A stretch of DNA of 64,000 nucleotides from Gammaproteobacteria bacterium (GCA_013214965.1 JABSRU010000021.1:1-64000), one strand, 5' to 3'; positions 8,495 to 17,105 are shown, counted from the stretch's first letter. Numbers and translations: made by a program. The notes: generated from the letters alone by a model not told the origin.

Positions 8495-9940
8495 ATGAAT
8501 CCACCTAATGCGGGTACCTTATTTGGTCACCCTAAAGGACTATTCCTTTTATTTGGTACTGAAATGTGGGAGCGTTTCGGTTATTACGGTATGCGTGCCT
8601 TATTGGTACTTTATTTAATCGCTTCGGTTCAGGATGGCGGTTTTGGTTGGACTAACCAAGAGGCATTAAGCCTTTATGGTTTTTTTACGATGTCTGTTTA
8701 CCTAACACCTATGATTGGTGGTTGGCTAGCCGATAACTATATAGGCCAACGAAAAGCCATTATTTACGGTGGTATTATCTTTTCTGCGGGTTACTTTACC
8801 TTAGGTATTCCTAAGTCAATGCTTGTAGGCATGGAAGAAACCGTATTTTATATTGGTTTAGCCTTAATTATTATTGGTAATGGTTTATTTAAAGCTAACG
8901 TATCAAGTTTAGTGGGTGAGTTATATGAAGATGGCGATCAACGCCGTGACGCCGCTTTTACTATTTTCTACATGGGTATTAACTTAGGTGCATTTTTATC
9001 ACCGTTTATTGTTGGTACCTTAGGTGAGGAAGTTAACTGGCATTACGGCTTTATTGCTGCCGGTTGTGGTATGTTAATTGGTTTAGTATTACAACTTACT
9101 TTAGGCAATAAATATTTAGGCGACATTGGTGTTGTTCCTTCGGCTAAGAAAATCGCTGAAAGTCAAGACGATTTAAAAGCGCGCACTTTAACTACAGAAG
9201 AAAAAGACCGTATTAAAGTTATTCTTATTATGGGTCTTTTCACCATGATTTTCTGGGCTGGTTTCGAGCAAGCAGGTGGTTTATTTAATATTTACGCTTC
9301 TCAATTTACTGACCGTAACCTCTTTGGGTTTGAAATACCGGCAACTTGGTTTCAATCATTAAATGCCATGTTCATTATCTTACTTGCCCCTTTTGTTGCT
9401 TCAATGTGGGTTGGCATGGGAGATAAAGAGCCGACATCACCAAAGAAGTTTGCTTTGGCGATGGTGTTTTTAGCTCTGGGTTTCTTTGTTATGGTTGGCG
9501 CTACGGTAATGCAAGGCGGCGATGTTGCCATTAAAGTAAGTATGTTATTTTTAGTCTTTGCTTATCTTTTCCATACCTTAGGTGAATTGTGTTTATCACC
9601 AATAGGGTTATCCATGGTGACTAAATTAGCTCCCCTTAAATATACCTCGTTATTAATGGGTGTTTGGTTCTTCTATACTGGCCTTTCAAACTTTTTAGCC
9701 GCATTTATTGGTAAATTTGTTGGTGAAGGCAAAGAAATGGTTGATAACGCGGCTGTTATCTTTATGTCAATTGGTTGTGCTGCATTAATTTGTGCTGTTC
9801 TCATTTTATTAAGTGCTAACAAATTAGTGGAATGGATGCATGGCGCTGAAGGCGAAAAATCATCTGATTTAGAATCAAAATTACAAGAAGAGCTATCAGT
9901 GACTGATGCTCACGAAGGTGCTTCAACAACACGTAGCTAA
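8495..9940 (+). CDS. POT/PTR family proton-dependent oligopeptide transporter
   Basis: An inner-membrane symporter taking up di- and tripeptides with protons. The PTR2 signature is GTEMWERFGYYGMRALLVLYL (the ExxERFxYYG proton-coupling motif) at residues ~22-42; the second signature region follows TM4 (GNGLFKANVSSLVGELYEDG...FTIFYMGINLGAFLSP). About 14 membrane spans are visible in 481 residues, the usual size. The C-terminal ~25 residues are charged and cytoplasmic. An AGGA ribosome-binding site precedes the ATG. It is monocistronic, with a strong terminator at 9965-9997. A remnant of a related gene lies just upstream. Subgroup assignment (Dtp-like) is not certain. Confidence 0.93.
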   Translation: MNPPNAGTLFGHPKGLFLLFGTEMWERFGYYGMRALLVLYLIASVQDGGFGWTNQEALSLYGFFTMSVYLTPMIGGWLADNYIGQRKAIIYGGIIFSAGYFTLGIPKSMLVGMEETVFYIGLALIIIGNGLFKANVSSLVGELYEDGDQRRDAAFTIFYMGINLGAFLSPFIVGTLGEEVNWHYGFIAAGCGMLIGLVLQLTLGNKYLGDIGVVPSAKKIAESQDDLKARTLTTEEKDRIKVILIMGLFTMIFWAGFEQAGGLFNIYASQFTDRNLFGFEIPATWFQSLNAMFIILLAPFVASMWVGMGDKEPTSPKKFALAMVFLALGFFVMVGATVMQGGDVAIKVSMLFLVFAYLFHTLGELCLSPIGLSMVTKLAPLKYTSLLMGVWFFYTGLSNFLAAFIGKFVGEGKEMVDNAAVIFMSIGCAALICAVLILLSANKLVEWMHGAEGEKSSDLESKLQEELSVTDAHEGASTTRS

Positions 9941-9964
9941 CGCTACGATTTCGTTACAAAAACT

Positions 9965-9997
9965 AAAAAGCTGATAGAGTAATTTATCAGCTTTTTT
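9965..9997 (+). terminator. Rho-independent terminator of the POT transporter gene
   Basis: AAAAAGCTGATA (9965-9976) pairs with TATCAGCTTTTT (9985-9996) around an 8-base loop, with a T-run. It lies 25 bases after the stop codon. Confidence 0.8.
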
Positions 9998-10018
9998 GTT
10001 TAACATTATTTTATTTTT

Positions 10019-10199
10019 ATGCCGAGCCTTACTTCTCCTAGCCTATTAACGCAACGAACTCAATTAAGAAAACTCATTAGGTTACAGCGAAACACTCTCT
10101 CATCAAGCCAGCCAAAATTTGATGCATCAATTATGTTCATTAGCTTACCGACAACAAGTAAAAATTGAAGAAGAAGCATCGGTTTCAAACCGTAATTAA
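10019..10199 (+). pseudogene. Frameshifted fragment resembling the N-terminus of 5-formyltetrahydrofolate cyclo-ligase
   Basis: From ATG 10019 the frame reads ...TQRTQLRKLIRLQRNTLSSSQ, then shifts by one base near 10110 into NLMHQLCSLAYRQQVKIEEE and stops at 10199. The combined reading resembles the N-terminal helix of 5-FCL proteins (R-x-Q-L-R-K-x-I-R-x-x-R-x-x-L-S). The nucleotide-binding core is absent, so if the identification is right only ~60 codons remain. It is bounded by terminators on both sides. The resemblance is by eye and the region is short, so it could be a chance open frame. Confidence 0.3.
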
Positions 10200-10220
10200 T
10201 CGCTCTTTAATTTAGTTGTA

Positions 10221-10255
10221 AAAAAAACCAGCAAATTTGCTGGCTTTTTATTTTT
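10221..10255. terminator. Bidirectional terminator downstream of mlaA
   Basis: CCAGCAAATTTGCTGG (10228-10243) is a perfect palindrome flanked by an A-run on the left and TTTTTATTTTTT on the right. It ends mlaA transcription on the minus strand and can also stop plus-strand transcription. Confidence 0.75.
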
Positions 10256-10269
10256 TAGCAAATTATTTA

Positions 10270-11043
10270 TTAATCGTCGTCAAATTCATCACCAAAGTCT
10301 TCATCAGTATCTTCGACTTCAGGAACATTACCATCGTAAATATCAAACGTGCGATATTGATAGTATGCCTCTTTAACAAAAGTGTAAGGGTCTAATGAGC
10401 TTTCTAACAAGCCTTCTTGATCTATTAATTCAGCCCGCTGATGAATACCTTTGATGAAACTAATTCCTAATCCTGGTAAAAAACCAATGGCAGCCGCAGG
10501 GAAGTAGAGTTTATCGACTTGATCGCCAACTTCATTACGAATAGTCGTTGGTCCATAGCCTGGTAACATTAGATAAGGTCCAGCCTCCACCCCATATACC
10601 GCGAGTACTTCACCAAATTCATCATGTTTTGCTTTTAAACCAATGTGTGAAGCAACATCGAATAGCCCTAATAGCCCCAGAGTCGAGTTAATTAAAAAAC
10701 GTCCAAAGGCGTTGCCTGAATCAGCGACATTACCTTGTAATAGATTATTGACAATGGCCGGTGGCTCATCAAGATTGGAGGCGGCATTATAAATACGATT
10801 CTTAAGCGGTCGAGGAATATTCTCCCGATAAAACAAAGCCGTTGGCCGTAAAATATATTTATCAAAAATATTATAATTTAAATCCCATGACATTCTGTTA
10901 AGCGATTCAAAGGGATCACTGCGTTCCTGATCAATAATTTTGACCGCCGCAACTGGCTTATCACTCTCTTGAGCAGCAACAACGCCGTGAAGCGGCGCCA
11001 CTATTAGAGATAATGCGACAAATTTATTAGTGAGTTTATTCAA
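10270..11043 (-). CDS. mlaA: MlaA (VacJ) family phospholipid-transport protein
   Basis: The outer-membrane component of the Mla system, which extracts mislocalised phospholipids from the outer leaflet and hands them to MlaC. 257 residues, usual length. Family landmarks: RSDPFESLNRMSWDLNYNIFDKYILRP (residues ~41-67), NAASNLDEPPAIVNNLLQG, GRFLINSTLGLLGLFDVAS, GPYLMLPGYGPTTIRNEVG, and DPYTFVKEAYYQYR. The signal peptide ends in GVVAAQ with no lipobox cysteine, whereas MlaA is normally a lipoprotein. The C-terminus ends in a very acidic tail (EVEDTDEDFGDEFDDD). It stands alone; the mlaBCDEF genes are not in the window. Confidence 0.9.
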   Translation of the reverse strand: MNKLTNKFVALSLIVAPLHGVVAAQESDKPVAAVKIIDQERSDPFESLNRMSWDLNYNIFDKYILRPTALFYRENIPRPLKNRIYNAASNLDEPPAIVNNLLQGNVADSGNAFGRFLINSTLGLLGLFDVASHIGLKAKHDEFGEVLAVYGVEAGPYLMLPGYGPTTIRNEVGDQVDKLYFPAAAIGFLPGLGISFIKGIHQRAELIDQEGLLESSLDPYTFVKEAYYQYRTFDIYDGNVPEVEDTDEDFGDEFDDD

Positions 11044-11133
11044 TGCAAGATCCAGCTAAATAATATAATTTTATGTGGTGACAATTGTAGCATGTAAATT
11101 AATTGCCTTTATAGTCGAATTGGTTATGCTTAG

Positions 11134-13248
11134 TTGAACTCATCAATTAGTATGGTTATGCCAGAAATTCAAAGTACACCTCAAGTTGTCACTCTTAACG
11201 TTACGTCAAATACGGTAGCCGTTAGCCCTGCTAGTGTGAGCAATTTAGAGAAGATGGCTCATTTTAATTCTCAAGTCTTAGCGGTAACCCCGCAAACGAT
11301 GACCATTAGTGTACCTGGTCAATCGGCATTAACGATTGATATCAGCGATAATAAAGCCCTTCAACAGTATCAAAGTGGTCAAACTATCAAAGTTGCCATT
11401 GAGTATGTTGAAAACCGACAAATTAATGTAGCAATCACTAAGGTGATACCCGCTGAAAATACCACGATTGAAGTCCCCTTAAGTCGTGACTTAGCGACAA
11501 AGCTAGCTAATTATGCAATGTTACCAAATAACCAAAGCGAACAATTACAGTTTATCGTGAAAAATAGTCCACTAGCGATCGGTCAGGCACGCCGACTACC
11601 ACAGGAAATGATAAAATTAGTAACGACTGGCCATCAAAACATATCGGCCGCGTTGCCACAGTCTTCGACTGTTCCTTTAAACAAAACATTCCAATTACAT
11701 TTAATCGTCGATAAAAGTGGTCAAGCTATCATCTCCTTTAGTGAACTGATAAAACCGCAGTCAACTGTTATTGTTAGTAATTCACTCGTTCAATTAGCCA
11801 AACATGCGACATCGCTAGAGATTAAAACATTAATCACTTCAAACATCACCGGAAATAACTCGATTAGTAAGAACAGTTCTTTCGATATCACCACCGCTAA
11901 AATTGATATGTCACTTCCTCAAAATCAGCTATGGTTACGTCATCAACCACTCAGCCAACTGATGACACAATTAAATATCGCAATAAAAGATCTAACTCTT
12001 ATTAACACGCCAGCAACGCCGCAAACCGCGGCGCAAACAGTAGTACCTCAAACAGCAACGCAACAAACCGCAGCACCTCAAACACCGATGCCGCAAACAG
12101 CAGCGCCGCAAACAGCAGCGCCGCAAACAGCAGCGCCGCAAACAGCAGCGCCGCAAACAGCAGCGCCACAAACAGCGATGCCGCAAACAGCAGCAGCACC
12201 AGCCGCGACACCATCACCAACTAGTTCGCAGAACCCGACCCAATTAAACCTAGATCCGAAGCCCCAAGTTCAACAGGAAGGCGTTAGTCAGAGAAGCAGT
12301 CACAGTAATAACTTATCATCGCAAAAGCTGTCTATTTTGTTGTCACATTTAGCTCACTCAAAACAAACAACTCAGACCAGTAAAAAGCCTGAAGTAACAA
12401 TAGAGCCCGCAACAAAATCACCACCATCAGATGAGGCGATTCAAAAGATCCAAAGCTTAATGAAACAGTTGCAACACAGCCTACCAAATATGAAGCAATT
12501 AACCACAGCGCCCTCCTTGCCTAATTTAATTGAACAATTTGTCCGTTTTGACCCATTAGCACCATCCGCTATTAATACCAGTAGCCTAGGTTCTTTAGCC
12601 AGCGCAATCCAATTATTACTTGGGGGACGTATAGCCAACGCAACCATTGCTCAGCATTCAACAAATGGAAAAGACGACCCTAACATCAGCTCAGGATTAT
12701 CGAGTCAATTAATAAAAATAATGAAAAACAGCAAAGGAAAAGGACAATCGAGCGCTAATTTATTACAAATGTTAGCCCAATTAAATAACTTTAATGGCCT
12801 CAAGTTACTTGAAGAGTCATTGCTATCGCTCACTGGGCATTTAAAACTCTATCAATACCAAGGCCAAGAGCAACATAACAATAATCAGCAAATTTTCTAT
12901 TTCACGATCCCAACATCAGAGCCGACCTTACCGCAAGTTGAAGGAGAAATTGAACAAAGCCCAAATCCTGATAACCCACAACAAAAAATTTGGCGGCTTA
13001 CACTGTTATTACCCGTAGGAGCCACAGACAAAATCCAAGCAACGGCGATATTACAAGGGAAAAATGTTGAAATTAAACTCATTAGTAACAATGCTGAGCT
13101 CGTAAAAAAAGCGGAATATTTTAGTGGATTTCTTAGCCAACGATTAGAAACACTAGGCTTGTCAACTGGTGAGATCTGCTGTAAAAAAGAAGAACTACCA
13201 ACGTCTTTATTAAAGCGCCCAAATCAATTAGTAGAACTTATGATATGA
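11134..13248 (+). CDS. FliK-like flagellar hook-length control domain protein
   Basis: 704 residues if the TTG at 11134 is used; an in-frame ATG at 11152 (MVMPEIQ) is equally plausible and neither has a strong ribosome-binding site. The N-terminal ~290 residues resemble a secreted, Thr/Ser/Gln-rich FliK N-domain. A low-complexity QTAAP/QTAMP linker runs from ~residue 295 to 355. The C-terminal ~110 residues (IWRLTLLLPVGATDKIQATAILQGKNVEIKLIS...FLSQRLETLGLSTGEI) have the organisation of the Flg_hook domain that binds FlhB. The next gene overlaps it by four bases (ATGA) and encodes an FlhB C-terminal-like protein, which strengthens the call. No other flagellar genes are nearby. Confidence 0.7.
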   Translation: MNSSISMVMPEIQSTPQVVTLNVTSNTVAVSPASVSNLEKMAHFNSQVLAVTPQTMTISVPGQSALTIDISDNKALQQYQSGQTIKVAIEYVENRQINVAITKVIPAENTTIEVPLSRDLATKLANYAMLPNNQSEQLQFIVKNSPLAIGQARRLPQEMIKLVTTGHQNISAALPQSSTVPLNKTFQLHLIVDKSGQAIISFSELIKPQSTVIVSNSLVQLAKHATSLEIKTLITSNITGNNSISKNSSFDITTAKIDMSLPQNQLWLRHQPLSQLMTQLNIAIKDLTLINTPATPQTAAQTVVPQTATQQTAAPQTPMPQTAAPQTAAPQTAAPQTAAPQTAAPQTAMPQTAAAPAATPSPTSSQNPTQLNLDPKPQVQQEGVSQRSSHSNNLSSQKLSILLSHLAHSKQTTQTSKKPEVTIEPATKSPPSDEAIQKIQSLMKQLQHSLPNMKQLTTAPSLPNLIEQFVRFDPLAPSAINTSSLGSLASAIQLLLGGRIANATIAQHSTNGKDDPNISSGLSSQLIKIMKNSKGKGQSSANLLQMLAQLNNFNGLKLLEESLLSLTGHLKLYQYQGQEQHNNNQQIFYFTIPTSEPTLPQVEGEIEQSPNPDNPQQKIWRLTLLLPVGATDKIQATAILQGKNVEIKLISNNAELVKKAEYFSGFLSQRLETLGLSTGEICCKKEELPTSLLKRPNQLVELMI
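12091..12195 (+). repeat. 15-bp tandem repeat encoding QTAAP units
   Basis: Seven consecutive 15-bp units of the type CCGCAAACAGCAGCG, the first five identical and the last two diverged (one with GCGATG), preceded from about 12030 by degenerate copies. The unit is five codons, so copy-number changes keep the reading frame and only lengthen or shorten the FliK-like linker. The repeat also produces a long spurious antisense open frame. Confidence 0.9.
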
Positions 13249-13553
13249 TTGAAACGACAAAAAACAAACAAGTTATTGGCTTAAAATACGATCAAAAAAC
13301 AGCCCCAAAAGTCATCATAAAAGGATATGGTGATTTTGCTGATGAACTAATCGCCATAGCTAAAGAAAATAATGTTATGATTCATCAAGATCCTGAACTT
13401 AGTGAATTTTTAAATTGCTTAGAATTAGGACAAGAAATACCCCGTGAATTATATATCATTATTGCAGAGTTAATTGCATTTGCATTTGTTTTACAAGGTA
13501 AGTTCCCCGATCAATGGAAAAATATTCATCAACGAATTGATATCAAAAGTTGA
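13245..13553 (+). CDS. FlhB cytoplasmic-domain-like protein (orphan FlhB-C)
   Basis: A 102-residue soluble protein matching the part of FlhB/YscU that follows the autocleavage site: VIGLKYDQKTAPKVIIKGYGDFADELIAIAKENNVMIHQDPELSEFL, then LELGQEIPRELYIIIAELIAF. In full-length FlhB this segment sits after NPTH and controls export-substrate switching together with FliK. Here the membrane part and the NPTH motif are missing; the protein begins where NPTH would be. The start overlaps the stop of the FliK-like gene (ATGA), indicating translational coupling. A FliK partner plus an FlhB-C mimic suggests a role tuning the flagellar export switch, but that is inference. Confidence 0.75.
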   Translation: MIETTKNKQVIGLKYDQKTAPKVIIKGYGDFADELIAIAKENNVMIHQDPELSEFLNCLELGQEIPRELYIIIAELIAFAFVLQGKFPDQWKNIHQRIDIKS

Positions 13554-13569
13554 ATGTAGGAAATGAACA

Positions 13570-14796
13570 ATGACACCAGATTTAATTTCTTTAACCTTAG
13601 TTTTTACTGCTGCTTTTAGTGCTATTTTTTTCGCGACGCACTATCGAATATATCGACAAAATCAAGGAGCCTCGCTATGGATGGCCGCCTTAACACTTTT
13701 CCCCTTAGCTTTATACTTCATCTCATACCAGCACAAAGTCATTTTTGAACAGGCGAATTACGTCGGTGAAGTATTGATGAGTTTAGTATTACTGTTAGTG
13801 AGTGTTGGCATTAGGGCGTTCTTCGAGCAGCATAAAAAGATTTGGCTCCATTGTTTACTATTTTTCACCAACGTGACTGCAATTTTCTACTTTAGGTTTT
13901 TCGAACCCAATATTGATATACATTCAATCCTCATGAATCTATATATCATCATCATGTTTAGTATAATTCTGTTTTCGCTGTTACTTGCCCACCACAAGTT
14001 TAGTTTATTCAGTCGAACATTACTGTCGTCAGTCTCTATTGTTGTCATCTTATTAATGTCGTTGAGTATTTATGGTCACATCAACCCAGCTGCGATCTCG
14101 GCCAATACCGTTTTTGTGTTTTTTGCTGCCGTAGGGTTTTTATCCCACTATGGATTTTGCCTAGGATTTTGTCTGCTATACAGCGAACGCAACGTAGAAC
14201 AAATTTCAGAGCACCAGCAAATGATTTTTAAACTTGAAAAAATCATGGAATCTCTTTCTGCCCAACAAATTAACGTGCCAGAAAAAATGACTAAACCGGA
14301 ATTAATCACTGAACCGCCACACATAGAGACCCACAACGAATCAGAGACGGCAATAGATCCAACCATTGAAGCTGAGAGTAACCTGTTGATTAATAAATCT
14401 GAAGAAAAGATTGATGATCCAGTTCAATCACTCGATCTTGTTGAGCCACAGTTTCTTAATATTACTTCGCTACGTTGGCAGCAAAGCTCATTATCATCAG
14501 AAAAAATTGAACTTTTAATCGCACAATTACCTGAGTTATTAAACCAAGCAATTAACCATATTAATCAATTTAATCTCGATAAAAAGATCCCGCCAGCTAA
14601 AGAGAGCTTACGGAAATTAGCGATCAACGCCGACAAATTAGGACTAGAGCAATTGGCAGAATTAACATTCACTTATGAGTCGAATTTACCGGCAGAAATA
14701 AATAAGACGGCTCAAGAAAAATTATTTACTCTCGGTCAAAATAGCATTCAATGCCTAAAGAAAATCATTGGAAAAACGAGTGAACACGGAGTTTAA
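13570..14796 (+). CDS. Seven-TM-type membrane protein with C-terminal HPt-like helical domain
   Basis: 408 residues, not a named family to me. Residues 1-210 contain about seven hydrophobic spans (for example LISLTLVFTAAFSAIFFA and VLMSLVLLLVSVGIRAFF). A coiled segment (QISEHQQMIFKLEKIMESLSAQQ) and an acidic linker follow. The last ~100 residues form helices resembling a histidine phosphotransfer domain (AKESLRKLAINADKLGLEQL, AELTFTYESNL), but the phospho-accepting His position of 'AHxLKGxA' is a Glu here. It follows the FlhB-C-like gene by 16 bases with a GTAGGAAAT ribosome-binding site, so it is probably co-transcribed with the FliK/FlhB-like pair. Its 3' end overlaps the convergent gene by four bases. 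Confidence 0.65.
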   Translation: MTPDLISLTLVFTAAFSAIFFATHYRIYRQNQGASLWMAALTLFPLALYFISYQHKVIFEQANYVGEVLMSLVLLLVSVGIRAFFEQHKKIWLHCLLFFTNVTAIFYFRFFEPNIDIHSILMNLYIIIMFSIILFSLLLAHHKFSLFSRTLLSSVSIVVILLMSLSIYGHINPAAISANTVFVFFAAVGFLSHYGFCLGFCLLYSERNVEQISEHQQMIFKLEKIMESLSAQQINVPEKMTKPELITEPPHIETHNESETAIDPTIEAESNLLINKSEEKIDDPVQSLDLVEPQFLNITSLRWQQSSLSSEKIELLIAQLPELLNQAINHINQFNLDKKIPPAKESLRKLAINADKLGLEQLAELTFTYESNLPAEINKTAQEKLFTLGQNSIQCLKKIIGKTSEHGV

Positions 14797-15674
14797 GAAT
14801 TTAAAGCGCTTAAAGAAATTATTGCCCTAAATAGCAGCTTACTTTGATTGACGATGCCATAGCACTCATAATCAATCGCACTGGAATTTGGGTCATTAGC
14901 GGGGATTGTCTTCACTAAAATGTGCAGGCAATCATTACTTTTAAGTTCCCTTAAAAAAAACCGATCAACACTAATTTTATGGGAAGTGTACACCATAGGA
15001 TCTCGCTTAAAATCCAATTTTTCTAAGATAGCTTTTTCTAGCAATGCACTTGAAATCAATGAACAAGGAAAAAGTTCAGGGAAACAGATTTTATTTTCAA
15101 CTTCGTCAAAAAAATCAGATTGTTCTTGAAGTGAACTACACAAGAAGTTTTTGGCGTTACTGGTAGTCATGAATTTTCTTTTAACAAAAAATCCATCGTC
15201 AGCTAAAAATGTTCGATCCGTTAGCTGATTAAGCAGCTCGAAACTTGGTAAGTTAGGTTCGGATAAAAATAGCGGATGCTGTGATTCTTTTTTAAACCCC
15301 ATTAAGCTTAATTTACCATCGGTTTTGATACTAACCCGATTACCTAATGTGACATTTTCATTATCCCCCTTATAGATCGATTTTCTAATTTGAACATCAA
15401 CACTCTGGTTTGGGCTCACCGCATTAGCGAAAGAGAATTGGTAATTACTAAAACGAAGATTGTCACGTTGAATGATTTGTTCTTCATCGTGCGCTAATCG
15501 ATATTTTTTGGTCATTCCTTCAATCAACATTTCCAGTTGAAAACCTAAAACTATCGGTCCTTTAAAAGGATTATTATGTACTTGCTGCCACTTTTTTTTA
15601 TCATGGAATAAATTAAAATCGTCCGTTGAATTTCTCGCAATGTCAATATGGAGTTCATCAAAACTAACTAACAT
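14793..15674 (-). CDS. Hypothetical protein with possible hot-dog (MaoC-like) fold
   Basis: 293 residues, no signal peptide or membrane span. The N-terminal third (IDIARNSTDDFNLFHDKKKW...NPFKGPIVLGFQLEMLIEG) resembles the MaoC/hot-dog pattern 'ar.sgDfNplH.d...a....f.gpivhG', with FNLFHD at the place of the catalytic D-x-N-x-x-H. The C-terminal half (KISVDRFFLRELKSNDCLHILVK) could be a second hot-dog half, as in double-hot-dog acyl thioester enzymes. This is visual similarity only; the canonical Asp/His pair is only partly kept. Its last four bases overlap the convergent gene at 14796. No partner genes indicate a pathway. Confidence 0.55.
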   Translation of the reverse strand: MLVSFDELHIDIARNSTDDFNLFHDKKKWQQVHNNPFKGPIVLGFQLEMLIEGMTKKYRLAHDEEQIIQRDNLRFSNYQFSFANAVSPNQSVDVQIRKSIYKGDNENVTLGNRVSIKTDGKLSLMGFKKESQHPLFLSEPNLPSFELLNQLTDRTFLADDGFFVKRKFMTTSNAKNFLCSSLQEQSDFFDEVENKICFPELFPCSLISSALLEKAILEKLDFKRDPMVYTSHKISVDRFFLRELKSNDCLHILVKTIPANDPNSSAIDYECYGIVNQSKLLFRAIISLSALNS

Positions 15675-16019
15675 ACTATTTATCCTTAAAAAATGATTAA
15701 GCCTAAAATAACACAGAGTTAGTCACTATCCTATCTAGCCCTTTAATAATTCCAATTTAAAAACACTAACTTAGGGGCTGCATTTACGATATAACAAATG
15801 GGAATACCTACACCTTAATAAATCATTGAAATATATTAATTCATCACTAACTGCAATGAGCGAAAACGTTGAATTAATTTCTAGAAATGCCCTAACTAAT
15901 TACTTAAAAACTATCACTGCCTAATATCATAATTTTATTGGTTTATTTTAAAATTAGTTTAACATGATTAAAATCTCTTAAAGTCATTATCAAAAACATA
16001 AGATAAAGGAACTATCGTC
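15675..16019. other. Divergent intergenic region, no gene seen
   Basis: 345 bases of AT-rich sequence between the hot-dog-like gene (minus) and the chemoreceptor gene (plus). It must hold both promoters. I see no convincing hairpin, repeat or small gene; AAAGGA at 16005-16010 is the chemoreceptor ribosome-binding site. Confidence 0.5.
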
Positions 16020-17105
16020 ATGTTAATTTTAAAATCAAATCACAAAACACTGCAAGATAAGTATGATAATTTGTGGGCGGAATCTAATCATTTAAAAACT
16101 GAAAATCTCCAGTTAACACAAAAAAATGCCCTATTAAGCCAGCAGTTAATTAACAATGACCAAGCAGAATCAAAGTTTGATCAACAATTACTGAGTTGCG
16201 CAATTGATTGCATCAATAGTATTGAGGGCATTCGAGAAACGGTTTTATCTTCATATCAGGTGATTGAACAAGAAAGTCAATCAACCGATAAAATCCACGA
16301 GTTACTCGATGTTTCAAGTGCGTCATTAGTTCATATTGTTGATGAAATGCAACAACTAACCACAAAAATGGGTGGGATGAGTAACAATATTTCTGGCTTA
16401 TCTCAAAAAGCCGATAGCATTAATACCTTTGTTTCAACCATTTCTAAAATATCAGACCAAACTAATTTATTAGCCCTCAATGCCGCTATCGAAGCCGCAC
16501 GCGCAGGTGAAGCTGGACGAGGCTTTAGTGTGGTTGCCGATGAAGTGAGAGTATTAGCCAATAGCACTAATACCTCAGCGAATGAAGTGGCAGAATTAGT
16601 CAACGAAATCATTAGTTCAACCACCGAAACCGTCAATTCAGTAGAAGACATTCAGAATAGCAATTCTCTGCTGTCACAAAATGTTGAAAAGCTTAATGAC
16701 GATTACGAGAAAATAATCACTAGTTGTACCTCAATGAATCAAACAATTAACCATGCATCCTTACGCTCATTTATTCAAACAGTGAAATTAGATCATATCG
16801 TTTGGAAGGGAGAAGTCTATGCGGTGGCAAGTGGGGCAAGTAATAAATCCGTTGATAACTTTGCCGATCATTCCAGTTGTCGACTGGGCCAATGGTATCG
16901 TGACATCGGTTTGCAAAAATACGGTAGAAACTCAGTATTTAAACAACTCGAGAAACCGCATCGAGAAGTACACGCCCACGGTGTTGAAGCACTGGTAATG
17001 ATAAATAATGGTGAGAAAGAGCAAGCCCTAACCCACTTAATTTCGATGGAAAGAGCCAGTGAATCAGTGATGAAATGTCTCGATGAAATAGCCCAATTAC
17101 CATAA
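16020..17105 (+). CDS. Soluble methyl-accepting chemotaxis protein with C-terminal CZB zinc-binding domain
   Basis: A 361-residue cytoplasmic receptor without membrane segments. An N-terminal coiled coil (residues ~5-50) leads into a short MCP signalling helical bundle whose hairpin tip is [20 protein letters not shown] followed by [17 protein letters not shown]. The last ~120 residues form a CZB domain: [11 protein letters not shown], then SSCRLGQWY, then [10 protein letters not shown], supplying the His-Cys-His-His zinc ligands. CZB receptors sense zinc or oxidants such as hypochlorite and adjust CheA activity. The gene is shorter than transmembrane MCPs (~540 residues), as expected for this class. 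Start supported by AAAGGAACT upstream. PBP1B follows on the same strand after ~80 bases. Confidence 0.92.
   Translation: MLILKSNHKTLQDKYDNLWAESNHLKTENLQLTQKNALLSQQLINNDQAESKFDQQLLSCAIDCINSIEGIRETVLSSYQVIEQESQSTDKIHELLDVSSASLVHIVDEMQQLTTKMGGMSNNISGLSQKADSINTFVSTISKISDQTNLLALNAAIEAARAGEAGRGFSVVADEVRVLANSTNTSANEVAELVNEIISSTTETVNSVEDIQNSNSLLSQNVEKLNDDYEKIITSCTSMNQTINHASLRSFIQTVKLDHIVWKGEVYAVASGASNKSVDNFADHSSCRLGQWYRDIGLQKYGRNSVFKQLEKPHREVHAHGVEALVMINNGEKEQALTHLISMERASESVMKCLDEIAQLP

Noticed and set aside
12091-12195. CRISPR-like repeat array
   Set aside because: Units are 15 bp with no spacers and are in frame within a coding sequence; it is a protein-coding tandem repeat.
11992-12220. Antisense open frames with Leu/Phe/Cys/Arg repeats
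   Set aside because: They are mirror products of the 15-bp QTAAP repeat in the FliK-like gene and have no start signals or family resemblance.
15979-16006. Sigma-28-like promoter (TAAAGTCA, 12-base gap, TAAGATAA) before the chemoreceptor gene
   Set aside because: Transcription would begin only a few bases before the start codon, leaving the ribosome-binding site outside the mRNA; the -10 match is also partial.
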